Positions 44,373 to 53,453 of a DNA stretch of 64,000 nucleotides are shown one piece after another. The DNA lies in NCBI RefSeq assembly GCF_000143765.1, contig NZ_GL379770.1, positions 830,403 through 894,402 of the forward strand. The letters are read 5' to 3'. Positions within the stretch are counted from its first letter, which is position 1; each line of letters starts with the position of its first letter. Below the pieces are notes generated by a model. That model made no database searches, was not told where the DNA came from, and saw only the letters and a list, made by a program, of their open reading frames with translations. Source of the stretch: Sphingobacterium spiritivorum ATCC 33861. Its GTDB lineage: Bacteria > Bacteroidota > Bacteroidia > Sphingobacteriales > Sphingobacteriaceae. The position numbers were made by a program, and so were the translations under genes.

Positions 44373-46658
44373 TTAATGGTAGAACCATTTATCAGGTACC
44401 GGTTTTACTTCTCCTCCATCTTCACTGTAATCCAGTTTTAATGTAAATCCGCCTCCGGCTTCAATAAAATCAATGGCGAAAGCATGAAAGCCTTCTTTTA
44501 AAGCTATCTGACCACTTTTGACAACTGCCGAGTGCTGTCCGTCGTTATCGATGACAAGTTGATTGTCTATTTTTAATATTCCACCATCGTCGCAAGTCAG
44601 ATAGAAGTTATAAACAGCTTGCTTCGGTACACGGATATATCCCCGGATTTTTGTTCCGAAAGAAGCCATTTTTACGGTATCACTGATATGTACATTTGCT
44701 AATACTTCAGTACGTACGATGTTGCCTGTCATTTTCTGAGAAGTAGGGAATGTACCTGCAAAGAAATCAGCCGTTAATCCTTGTTTCAGCTCCTCCGGTT
44801 TCACTTCAGCAGCTTGTTTCCAGTCATCCTTTTTAAAATTAACGGTATAGATTTCACTTTTTGCTCCGTTAGCAGCTACTGTTGCAAATCTGACTTTCCC
44901 CGGAGTAGTGACCTTCAGTTCATTATTCAATACAGGACTGTCTTTTGCAGGGACAGCTCCGTCCAGTGTATAATGTACCTGAGCCCCCGGTAAGGGATTG
45001 TCTACACGTAAGACGGAGGTACCGTCAACGATTACCTGTTCTTCTGAAAATCCTGTCAGATCAGGTAATCTGTAATTCAACTGCATCGTTTTCCATATCC
45101 CATAATGATTGATCAGTCTTTTTTCATAGCTCTCAAATAGAGTTGTGTCCGTCCATACACGTTCGGCCAAAGCACTCAGTCGTGGCAGGATCATAAATTC
45201 CAGACGTTCTTTAGAAGGAATCATTTCTGTCCATATATTAGCCTGAGCTCCCTGAATAAGGGATCTTTTATCTGCGGGAATATCTGCCGGAACCACATTT
45301 AACTTGTAAACGCTTTCCAGAGAACTTTTATTAGGCAGATAATCAAAGTAGAGCGGATTGGTCGGCGTCATGATAACAGGATGATTGCGTTCAATTGCCT
45401 TTTGAGGGGCATCTTTGACCCAGCCACGCCAGTACATCACGGTCATGCTTGGATCCGATTTACCTTCCAGTATCTCATCCCAGCCAATGGCTACCTTATT
45501 ATTCTTGCGGATAAATGTATTGATCCGGCCTACAAAATAACTTTGTAAATCTTCCAGGTGCGCTATGCCTTCTTCTTTCATAAGTTGCTGACACAGCGGA
45601 GACGCTTTCCAACTGGTTTTCTCCACTTCATCTGCTCCGATATGGATGTATTTGCTGGGAAATAAATCTATTACTTCCTGAAGTACGTTTTGTGTAAATG
45701 TATACGCACTCTCTTTACAAGGGCATATGGGTACGGAGAACTGTGTACCCCAACCGGAAGAAGCCCCGTCAAGTAAGAGTTCAGGATAAGCTTTGGTCGC
45801 GATCATCATATGTCCCGGCATATCGATTTCAGGAATAATCTCTACACTGCGCGTTGCGGCATATTTTATGATTTCCCGGATGTCATCTTGTGTGTAGTAT
45901 CCTCCGTATTCTTCTTTTCCGTCTTTGATACGAATATGTTCTTTGGGCAGATTAAAGTCCGGATTGTCTTTTGCTTTTACAAAACATGCTGAGTCTTGAT
46001 TATTGTATGACCGCCATGCGCCTTCCTGGGTTAGTTTGGGATAACGCTTGATTTCTATCCGCCAGCCCTGATCATCGGTTAAATGAAGATGTAACTTATT
46101 AAATTTATAAAGAGCCAGTAAGTCTATGAACTTAAACAGATAGTCTTTAGAAAAAAAGTGACGTGCAACATCGAGTTCAACACCTCTCCATTGATATGTG
46201 GGCGCATCTTTGATTTTTATATAAGGAAATGTCTTGTTAATGCTGCTCTCCGACAGTGCCGACATTTGTTTTAAGGTCTGCAAGGCATAAAATGCTCCGG
46301 CCTGTGTAGATGCTTTTATTTGAATTCCTTTCTCATCAATATTCAGATTATATCCTTCAGGAGTAATATTATTATCCCTGATCAGCTGTATGTTTGCATT
46401 TTTTTGAGCGGATTTGTTCCATTGGTTTCCGATAAAAATATGTTGCTTTAAGTACTGCTCAGCATCTCCGAAAAGTTTGCTGTCTGTGGTATAATACAAC
46501 AGCTTCTGTGCATTAAAAGCCGAGGAGCTTTGCTGTACATCCATTTGTTTAGGATAGGGGATAAGGTCTAGTTGGCGGGATGAGGATTGCCCGATAGCGG
46601 TGTTACTGGTATATAAGAAAAATAGTAAACCTAATAAGGACGGAATAGCCTTTTTCAT
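44373..46658 (-). CDS. Beta-N-acetylhexosaminidase (GH20) with C-terminal PA14 domain
   Basis: A 761-residue secreted enzyme; the signal peptide ends AIGQ around residue 24. The N-terminal GH20b domain (about 28-150) precedes the GH20 barrel (about 155-500), with the catalytic Asp-Glu pair in HIGADEVEKTSW (Asp343-Glu344) and substrate motif LHLTDDQGWR. A chitobiase-like C-terminal sandwich (about 510-610) and a PA14 domain (FYLTCDDGGILKIDNQLV, about 625-755) follow. It removes terminal GlcNAc/GalNAc from glycans, which would complement the GH18 locus at the window start. I start at 46658 (MKKAIPSLLG) because the ATG at 46685 adds an odd nine-residue leader. Monocistronic. Confidence 0.92.
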   Translation of the reverse strand: MKKAIPSLLGLLFFLYTSNTAIGQSSSRQLDLIPYPKQMDVQQSSSAFNAQKLLYYTTDSKLFGDAEQYLKQHIFIGNQWNKSAQKNANIQLIRDNNITPEGYNLNIDEKGIQIKASTQAGAFYALQTLKQMSALSESSINKTFPYIKIKDAPTYQWRGVELDVARHFFSKDYLFKFIDLLALYKFNKLHLHLTDDQGWRIEIKRYPKLTQEGAWRSYNNQDSACFVKAKDNPDFNLPKEHIRIKDGKEEYGGYYTQDDIREIIKYAATRSVEIIPEIDMPGHMMIATKAYPELLLDGASSGWGTQFSVPICPCKESAYTFTQNVLQEVIDLFPSKYIHIGADEVEKTSWKASPLCQQLMKEEGIAHLEDLQSYFVGRINTFIRKNNKVAIGWDEILEGKSDPSMTVMYWRGWVKDAPQKAIERNHPVIMTPTNPLYFDYLPNKSSLESVYKLNVVPADIPADKRSLIQGAQANIWTEMIPSKERLEFMILPRLSALAERVWTDTTLFESYEKRLINHYGIWKTMQLNYRLPDLTGFSEEQVIVDGTSVLRVDNPLPGAQVHYTLDGAVPAKDSPVLNNELKVTTPGKVRFATVAANGAKSEIYTVNFKKDDWKQAAEVKPEELKQGLTADFFAGTFPTSQKMTGNIVRTEVLANVHISDTVKMASFGTKIRGYIRVPKQAVYNFYLTCDDGGILKIDNQLVIDNDGQHSAVVKSGQIALKEGFHAFAIDFIEAGGGFTLKLDYSEDGGEVKPVPDKWFYH

Positions 46659-46812
46659 AAATTTTAAAATTGTTTTGCACAGCAAGATAAAGAACTTTTA
46701 TGATAAATCAATTTAGCATCTCTTTTGGAGCCGAATTTCAAACTTTTAAGAGATTGTTTTTTTAGACGAGATATGTGCTATATTTTTCCGCCAGAGGAGA
46801 TTCTGCTTAGCT

Positions 46813-46843
46813 ATTTTGCCTGACCGAAAAAGTCAGGCAAAAT
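46813..46843. terminator. Hairpin downstream of the efflux operon
   Basis: ATTTTGCCTGAC pairs with GTCAGGCAAAAT around CGAAAAA, a perfect 12-bp stem 36 bp after the channel gene's stop (minus strand). T-rich bases lie inside the stem rather than after it, so termination is plausible but not classical. Confidence 0.55.
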
Positions 46844-46878
46844 AATGTATCCTATATTTTACATGCAGAATACGAAGT

Positions 46879-48351
46879 CTATTCTTTCCATCCTCCACCT
46901 AAGGATCGGTAGAGATCCACATATGATTCAAGATGTTTTTGCCTTAATTCCACAAGATCCAGTTCACTTGTGAGGGCATTGCTTTGGGCGGTGATCACCT
47001 CCAGATAGGTGGCATAACCACTCCGGAACAGGAGTCCTGCATTCCGAACAGCCAGTTCTGAATTAGATACTCTCTTTTTTGCAAATTCCAGTTGCTCCCG
47101 TTGTTTTTCTACGGTGATGATGGAATTGGAAACTTCACTTACAGCCTCTAATACCGTTTGCTGTAGCGCTAATTCTGCCTTTTCACGTTCCAGTTTTGCT
47201 ATTTCATAATTTGTCTTTAGCGTCCTGTTCTTAAAGATCGGGGCTGTCAGATCTCCGCTTATCCCGCCAAGCAAGGCACCGGGTATATTGAACCAGTTTT
47301 TTGGTAACATTGCATTTACACCCAATGATCCGCCAATGGACAATGCCGGATATCGCATGGCCTGTTGTACATTAGTATGTGCATTTGCGGAGATCAGTTG
47401 AAATTCTGCGCTCCGTATATCCGGCCGGTTCCGGACAATTTCCAATGGTGATCCCAGGGATATTTCCTGATTTTCAGCTATCAGATGTTCAAAACTCTGA
47501 CCTCTTTGAATCCGGTCAGGCATCTGTCCTGTGAGGGTACGCAAGGCATTTTCCTGAACAGCGATTTCTTTTTCCAGTTCAGGCACCAGTGATGCGGCCA
47601 CCAACCGTTGGGATTCTGTCTGTTGTATCGCTAAAGCGGTGATCTCTCCGGCTTCGTATTGCAGTCTGATCATACGTAACGTGCTGTCATTGAGCTGTAC
47701 ATTTCGTTTGGCAACTCTGATCTTATCATCCAGCATCAACAGATTGAAATAACCTTTGGCTATACTGGAAATCAGATTGGTCTGTATGGCATTTTTAGCT
47801 TCATAAGTGTCCAGATATTGAGCCAGCAGCTGATTTTGCTGACTGGATATTTTGCCCCATACATCAAGTTCCCAGCTGAAGCGTACTTCTGTGCCAAACT
47901 GAGATAAATAGACAAACATATCATCCGGCGCATCCTTTTGCTTCTTGTCATACCATCGGGAGGAGGGACCACTTCCGAAATCAGAAGAGCGCCATTGCCT
48001 GTTGGCATTTGCAAGAGTCGCTTCTACCGAAGGCAAATAATTCGCTTTATTCTGAATCACCTGACGGTTTGCAATCCGTGTATTGAGAAGTGCTGTCCGC
48101 ATGTCAAAATTGTTGATGAGAGCACTGTCTATTAACGCAAGTAAAGTGGAATCATGGAAAAATTCCCGCCATGGAATGCGGCTTATGGTCGTTGTATCTC
48201 CAAAATAATCAAGTGTATCACTGCGATACTGTTCCGGCAGATTCAAGTCCGGTCGTGTGTATTTTTCTCCTATTTTACAGCTTTGTACAACAAATAAGGT
48301 TGTGAATAGCAGCAGGATCAACGTAAAGCTATATCTGTTTTTATTTATCAT
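46879..48351 (-). CDS. RND efflux outer-membrane channel lipoprotein (TolC/NodT-type)
   Basis: A 490-residue outer-membrane factor, lipobox FVVQSC (Cys25) followed by KIGEKYTRPDLNLPEQYR, the standard NodT/OprM beginning. Two repeats of long coiled-coil helices (RTALLNTRIANRQVIQNKAN; TAPIFKNRTLKTNYEIAKLE) are typical of the trimeric channel. It lies 1 bp downstream of the pump gene. With the adaptor and pump it forms a tripartite exporter spanning both membranes. Substrates are unknown; drugs, bile or solvents are common for this family. Confidence 0.94.
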   Translation of the reverse strand: MINKNRYSFTLILLLFTTLFVVQSCKIGEKYTRPDLNLPEQYRSDTLDYFGDTTTISRIPWREFFHDSTLLALIDSALINNFDMRTALLNTRIANRQVIQNKANYLPSVEATLANANRQWRSSDFGSGPSSRWYDKKQKDAPDDMFVYLSQFGTEVRFSWELDVWGKISSQQNQLLAQYLDTYEAKNAIQTNLISSIAKGYFNLLMLDDKIRVAKRNVQLNDSTLRMIRLQYEAGEITALAIQQTESQRLVAASLVPELEKEIAVQENALRTLTGQMPDRIQRGQSFEHLIAENQEISLGSPLEIVRNRPDIRSAEFQLISANAHTNVQQAMRYPALSIGGSLGVNAMLPKNWFNIPGALLGGISGDLTAPIFKNRTLKTNYEIAKLEREKAELALQQTVLEAVSEVSNSIITVEKQREQLEFAKKRVSNSELAVRNAGLLFRSGYATYLEVITAQSNALTSELDLVELRQKHLESYVDLYRSLGGGWKE

Positions 48352-48352
48352 A

Positions 48353-51300
48353 TCAGTCTTGAGATTTTAATTTATTGCGGACTTTTTCATCCAGTGTTTT
48401 GAACACAATAAAGAGTACGGGTATTATAAAAATGCCGAGTAACACACCGAAAAGCATACCACCGGCTGCACTGAAGCTGATAGAGTGGTTACCTATCGCA
48501 GAAGGACCTACCGTCCACATCAGCGGAACAAGACCTGCTACAAAAGCAAGTGAAGTCATCAGGATAGGGCGGAGTCTCATCTGCGCCCCGGTCAGTGCCG
48601 CTTCTACTATACTCAATCCTCTGTCCCGTTGCTGTACTGCAAATTCGATAATCAGGATAGCATTCTTGGCTAGCAGTCCGATCAGCATAATAAGGCCTAC
48701 CTGTACATAGATATTATTTTCAAGTCCCACCATCAGAATCGTTCCGTATACACCCACAAGTCCGACAGGAACAGACAAAAGAACGGCCCACGGAAGGATA
48801 TAACTTTCGTATTGAGCAGAAAGCAGAAAATAGACAAAAAGTATACTCAGTGCAAAGATCAGTATGGTCTGCGAGCCGGATTGACTCTCTTCAAAACTCA
48901 TACCTGTCCACTCAAATCCATAGTTGACCGGCAATTTGTCATCAGCCAGTTTCTGTATTGCTTTCATCGCATCACCTGTACTGTATCCTTTGGATGGAGT
49001 GGCATTCACCGAAATCGCATTATAAAGATTATATCGGGTAATGGTTTCAGGACCGACCACTTTTTCCAGGGTAAGAATGGTGCTTACGGGTACCATCTCT
49101 CCGTTTTTATTTCGGACAAAGATGGAATTGAAAGATTCCGGATCTTTACGGTAGTCCATATCTGCCTGTACATATACCCGGTATTGTCTTCCGAACCGGC
49201 TGAAATCTCCGGCTTGTACCCGTGCAAAATAGGCGCGGATTGTCGTCATGAGTTGCTTGATGTCCACACCCAGAGTTTTGGCTTTCACCGCATCAATATT
49301 CACCTCATACTGTGGGAAATTGGCTTTGAAAGCCGTATAGGCATTTTCAATTTCGGGAAGTTCATTAATCTCGTTGATAAAGGTATCGGCAATTGTATTG
49401 AAGTCGCGGATATCCCCTCCCAGTCGATCCTGAAGAACTAATTCTATACCTGCAAAATCACCGAAGCCCTGTACAGTCGGACGTGGAAAGACAGTGAATT
49501 TAGCTTCATTGATCTGTGATAAATCCTTTCGTATCGTGTCCATAAACGCTTCGATATTATGTATCTTTTTACGTTCGGCATGAGGTAACATATTGATGTA
49601 TCCTGCCGCAAATGCAGGGCTTGAACTTCCGTCCAGTACATTAAAACCTGATACGGTAGTCATTCCCTTAATATCTTCTCTATTTTTTAGAATACTGTCA
49701 GCCTGACGCAATACTTCTGTCGTACGGGTGAGCGATGCTCCCGGAGGCATAGCCAGAGAGTAAGTAATAAAACTATCATCTTCTGTCGGGATGAAACTTT
49801 TCGGAGCATGAACCATTAAAAATACCCCTGCAGCAGTGATAAGTATTAGTCCTACCCATGTCAGTGGTTTGTGTTTTATCAGTTTTTTTACTCCCGAGAT
49901 ATATCGGTCTGTCAAGCGGTCAAAAGAAGTATTGAAGGCATGGAAAAACCGTTTTTTGTATTTTGTGAATTTGCTGTCTCCTTCTTTTATTCCTGTTTCT
50001 ACCGCAGAATGTTTGAGCAGTAAAGCACATAGTGCCGGACTGAGGGTCAGGGCGTTGAGTGCGGAAATAAGAATAGCCGTAGCCAAAGTGTAAGCAAACT
50101 GTCTGTAAAATATTCCGGCAGGGCCTTCCATAAAACCTACAGGCAGAAATACAGCGGCCATCACCATCGTAATAGATAAGATCGCGCCAGTGATCTCCGA
50201 CATCGTTGATAGAGTCGCTTCTCTGGCTTTGAGTCCTGTCGCATGCATTTTCTGATGAATAGCTTCCACGACTACAATGGCATCATCGACCACAATACCG
50301 ATTGCCAGTACCAGCGCAAACATGGTCAGTACATTGAGCGAAAAGCCGAAAAGCTGAAGAAAAAAGAAGGTACCTACCAGGGATACCGGTATCGCGATAG
50401 CCGGAATCAAAGTGGATCTGAAATCCTGTAAAAAGATAAAAACGATAATGAAAACCAGAATAAATGCCTCAAACAAAGTGTGCTTCACCTGATTGATCGA
50501 TTCATCGATCTGGTCTCTTACGGCATAAGTAATTTCATATTTGATACCTTCAGGAAAAGATTTGGCCATTCCTTCCAGTGTCTTGCGCACAGCTATATCA
50601 ATGTCATGTGCATTGGATCCGCTGGTCTGGGTCAGATTCAATGTCAGTCCCGGATGACCGTTTACCTTGTTGTCACTTCCGAGATTGGTAGCTCCGAATT
50701 CTATGCGGGCTACATCCTTCAGGTAGAGAACAGATCCGTCTTTGTTTGTTTTGATAACGATATTCTCAAATTCTTCGGGCTGCGTAAGCCGTCCTTTGTG
50801 ACGGATTACTGTTTCGAATGCCTCGTCCGAAGTTTCTCCGAATTTGCCGGGAGCAATTTCAAAATTCTGGTCTTTAATCGCATCCATAACATCCTGCGGG
50901 ACAAGGGTGTAGAGCGCCAGTTTCTCGGGATTAAGCCAGAGGCGCATGGAATAATCCCGTGCACCGACTCTGGATACTTGTGCTACACCATCCACACGCA
51001 GCAGGGGACGCATCATATTGATCTGTGCATACGCCTGCAGAAATGTTTCATCATATACGCTATCCTGATGATCTGAATAGAGGTTGATGGTCATAATGAC
51101 TCCACTCTGTCGGGGCATAACGGTAATCCCGGCCTCGTTGACTTCAGCGGGGATAGAACTGATGGCCTTGGAAATCCGGGTTTGCACATTCACGGATGCT
51201 ACATCGGGATTAGTGCCGGTCTTGAAAAATACCTGTACAGATCCCGAACCGGAATTGGAAGCTGAGGACTTGATGTAAGTCATATCTTCCACACCATTGA

Positions 51301-51505
51301 TAGCTTCTTCAATAGGAAGCAACACGCTCTTGGCGACAGTCTCTGAGTTGGCACCGGGATAACTCAGCGATACTACCACACTGGGGGGAGCAATCTCCGG
51401 AAAACGGGATACCGGTAATAGTTTCAATCCTACTAATCCCAGAATGACCAGCAAAATAGAAACCACCGTAGCGAGTACGGGCCTGTTGACAAATGTTTTC
51501 AGCAT
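48353..51505 (-). CDS. RND-family efflux pump (AcrB/MexB-like, HAE1 family)
   Basis: A 1050-residue inner-membrane proton antiporter. Start MLKTFVNRPVLATVVSILLV is the usual RND opening. Features include the conserved AIGIVVDDAIVVVEAIHQ segment in TM4 (the Asp pair relays protons), EGPAGIFYRQFAYTLATAIL and the C-terminal LLAKNAILIIEFAVQQ of TM10 with the conserved Lys. Two large periplasmic porter loops lie between TM1-2 and TM7-8. It sits between adaptor and channel genes in the normal MFP-pump-channel order. Hydrophobic and amphiphilic efflux class (HAE1) by overall similarity; true substrate unknown. Confidence 0.96.
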   Translation of the reverse strand: MLKTFVNRPVLATVVSILLVILGLVGLKLLPVSRFPEIAPPSVVVSLSYPGANSETVAKSVLLPIEEAINGVEDMTYIKSSASNSGSGSVQVFFKTGTNPDVASVNVQTRISKAISSIPAEVNEAGITVMPRQSGVIMTINLYSDHQDSVYDETFLQAYAQINMMRPLLRVDGVAQVSRVGARDYSMRLWLNPEKLALYTLVPQDVMDAIKDQNFEIAPGKFGETSDEAFETVIRHKGRLTQPEEFENIVIKTNKDGSVLYLKDVARIEFGATNLGSDNKVNGHPGLTLNLTQTSGSNAHDIDIAVRKTLEGMAKSFPEGIKYEITYAVRDQIDESINQVKHTLFEAFILVFIIVFIFLQDFRSTLIPAIAIPVSLVGTFFFLQLFGFSLNVLTMFALVLAIGIVVDDAIVVVEAIHQKMHATGLKAREATLSTMSEITGAILSITMVMAAVFLPVGFMEGPAGIFYRQFAYTLATAILISALNALTLSPALCALLLKHSAVETGIKEGDSKFTKYKKRFFHAFNTSFDRLTDRYISGVKKLIKHKPLTWVGLILITAAGVFLMVHAPKSFIPTEDDSFITYSLAMPPGASLTRTTEVLRQADSILKNREDIKGMTTVSGFNVLDGSSSPAFAAGYINMLPHAERKKIHNIEAFMDTIRKDLSQINEAKFTVFPRPTVQGFGDFAGIELVLQDRLGGDIRDFNTIADTFINEINELPEIENAYTAFKANFPQYEVNIDAVKAKTLGVDIKQLMTTIRAYFARVQAGDFSRFGRQYRVYVQADMDYRKDPESFNSIFVRNKNGEMVPVSTILTLEKVVGPETITRYNLYNAISVNATPSKGYSTGDAMKAIQKLADDKLPVNYGFEWTGMSFEESQSGSQTILIFALSILFVYFLLSAQYESYILPWAVLLSVPVGLVGVYGTILMVGLENNIYVQVGLIMLIGLLAKNAILIIEFAVQQRDRGLSIVEAALTGAQMRLRPILMTSLAFVAGLVPLMWTVGPSAIGNHSISFSAAGGMLFGVLLGIFIIPVLFIVFKTLDEKVRNKLKSQD

Positions 51506-51589
51506 AAATGATTGATAAGGTATGGCAAATAATGTCCGATCCCCTGATACAAACTATCGGGAGACTCGGGCATATGATAAAAAAAATAT

Positions 51590-52765
51590 TTAGTTATGTT
51601 GCGCTATCGGCATAATGGCAGAACCATCTGTGATCTTGTCAAATCCACTTAAAATCACGCGGTCACCTTCTTCAAGACCATCAGATACGATGTAGTTGTC
51701 TTTACTTTTTCCTGCAATTTTGATGGTTTTTCTTTGCGCTTTATTTTGTTTGTCGATGACGTATACAAAAGTTTTGTCCTGTAATTCCTGCGTAGCGACC
51801 TGCGGGATCTGCAGTACATTTTTCTTTATTTCCGCTATTTTAAGTGTACCTGTACTTCCTGTACGTAGGATATTATCCTGATTGGAAAATGTCGCACGCA
51901 GGGAAATCGCTCCGGTAGTACGGTCTACCTGACCATTGACAGCATCTACTTTTCCTTTTTTAGGATAGGCTTCACCATCTGCAAGTACAAGGGTTACATC
52001 CGGAAATGTCAACCGATTATTGTTGTTATATTTGACACCCGCAATACTATCCTCCCGGGCTTTAGCTTTAGAGAAATACAGAAAATCAGATTCGCTCATG
52101 GCAAAGTAAACATACACTTCCTGCACATCCGAAAGAACAGTGAGCGGGTCGCTGTCTCCCTTGGAAACAAGATTTCCTATACGTTTTGGAATACGGCCGA
52201 TATAGCCGCTTACAGGTGCTTCTATAATAGTGAAATTTTTACTGATCTGCGCACTTCGTACTGCTGCAGAAGCCTGATCCAACGATGCTTTGGCTACATC
52301 ATAGTCAGATTTTGCGGCATGTAACCGCACATCTGAAATAACATCATTCTGTACAAGAGGGCGGAGACGGTCAATTTCAAGTTGAGCATTTTCAAGTTTT
52401 GCCTTAGCTACATTAGCCGTAGCAATCATATTGTTGAGTTGTTCCTGGTAAGTGGAGGCATCGATTTTAAAAAGTTTCTGACCTTTCTGAACAAATGACC
52501 CTTCATCTGCGTAAATTTCCTGAAGGAGGCCTTCTACCTGGGGACGGATCTCGACATTCACCTTTCCTTCAATGGTCCCAAGGTAATCTTTTACCGTGCT
52601 TGCATTACTTCTTATCACTGTGTGGACAGGGAGAGCCGTAGGCTTGTTTTTGTTCTCTTTCTCTTCTGATTTGCCTGATGTACAGTGTGTTAAAATGGTG
52701 GCTGATAGGAGTAAACCTAAACTAAATGTGGTAAATTTTAAATTAAACTTTCTTGATTTCTTCAT
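51590..52765 (-). CDS. RND efflux periplasmic adaptor (membrane-fusion protein)
   Basis: A 391-residue adaptor lipoprotein (TILTHC, Cys28). The lipoyl/hairpin region (VEIRPQVEGLLQEIYADEGS, YVQKGQ-type segment, paired helices around residues 105-165, then IIEAPVSGYIGRIPKRIGN) and beta-barrel/MP domains are those of AcrA/MexA. It joins the pump to the channel. It is the first gene of the operon, 84 bp upstream of the pump; no local repressor gene (TetR/AcrR type) is visible, so control is elsewhere. Confidence 0.94.
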   Translation of the reverse strand: MKKSRKFNLKFTTFSLGLLLSATILTHCTSGKSEEKENKNKPTALPVHTVIRSNASTVKDYLGTIEGKVNVEIRPQVEGLLQEIYADEGSFVQKGQKLFKIDASTYQEQLNNMIATANVAKAKLENAQLEIDRLRPLVQNDVISDVRLHAAKSDYDVAKASLDQASAAVRSAQISKNFTIIEAPVSGYIGRIPKRIGNLVSKGDSDPLTVLSDVQEVYVYFAMSESDFLYFSKAKAREDSIAGVKYNNNNRLTFPDVTLVLADGEAYPKKGKVDAVNGQVDRTTGAISLRATFSNQDNILRTGSTGTLKIAEIKKNVLQIPQVATQELQDKTFVYVIDKQNKAQRKTIKIAGKSKDNYIVSDGLEEGDRVILSGFDKITDGSAIMPIAQHN

Positions 52766-53453
52766 TAATACTTTCGCTCTTATTTACGTAACTTTTCTAT
52801 TACAGCATTGCTTTATGAACGCTAGAATGGAGCTTTTGATTTGTATTTAACAAAAATTAACATTTTAACTAATAACGGATACAGGAAAATAAAACGATAG
52901 AATAGTTTATATATTGTGAAATAGTTAATAAAAAAGCAAAAAAGCCTTTTAGCGCCTGTTTAAATTCGTATATACAGCTCAGAATTGTCCGGATATGTAT
53001 CCAAAACCGGAAAAATAAGTTTTTCAGAAATATCTTTCTAATTCCACTGCGCATGAGCAAGGGAGAAAAACAGACTGATGTTGGGATTAGTCTAAAATAT
53101 GCTTCTGTGATTTTGTGCGTAAGATTTGAGAAAATTTAGTTGTGTCTGTAACTTGAAACAGGGGTTTCTTAACGACTGTGAGCTTAGTGTATATTTTACT
53201 AATCAAAAAGTATTATCCAAAAAGTTAAATTAACCATATGTTTTTCAGTTATTTGTTTTAAGTAACTAAAAGGTAAAATATTATTTTTTAAAAAATATTT
53301 ACGTTTAATTATTTTATTAGATAACTTTGTTAGGAACAAAAAATGATATATATCACTTTTTTTAGCTGAATCGTGTCAATTTTTGTTTAATTGCTGATAT
53401 CTATTTAAAACATTTATTACCTAAGAGTTTACAGCTTTCGACTGCTGTTTTAA
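52766..53453. other. Divergent intergenic region between efflux operon and giant adhesin gene
   Basis: About 690 bp, strongly AT-rich, with no credible gene on either strand (a 63-codon minus-strand frame at 52869-53060 lacks coding character). It must carry promoters for both directions. I identify one plus-strand candidate, at 53322. Confidence 0.6.
53322..53329 (+). promoter_or_regulatory. Candidate -7 promoter element of the adhesin gene
   Basis: TAACTTTG matches the Bacteroidetes TAnnTTTG -7 consensus, 124 bp upstream of the ATG at 53454. The expected -33 TTTG is replaced by weaker ATTT/TTTA sequence, so confidence is limited. Confidence 0.4.

Noticed and set aside
46813..46843. Hairpin considered as a classical terminator for the efflux operon
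   Set aside because: The T tract lies in the stem rather than after it; kept only as a lower-confidence feature.
48812..49441. 209-codon plus-strand frame opposite the RND pump gene
   Set aside because: Lies wholly antisense to a highly conserved pump gene and has no domain of its own.
52869..53060. 63-codon minus-strand frame in the efflux-adhesin gap
   Set aside because: AT-rich intergenic sequence; the product (IRKIFLKNLFFRFWIHIRTI) lacks recognisable features and has no start context.
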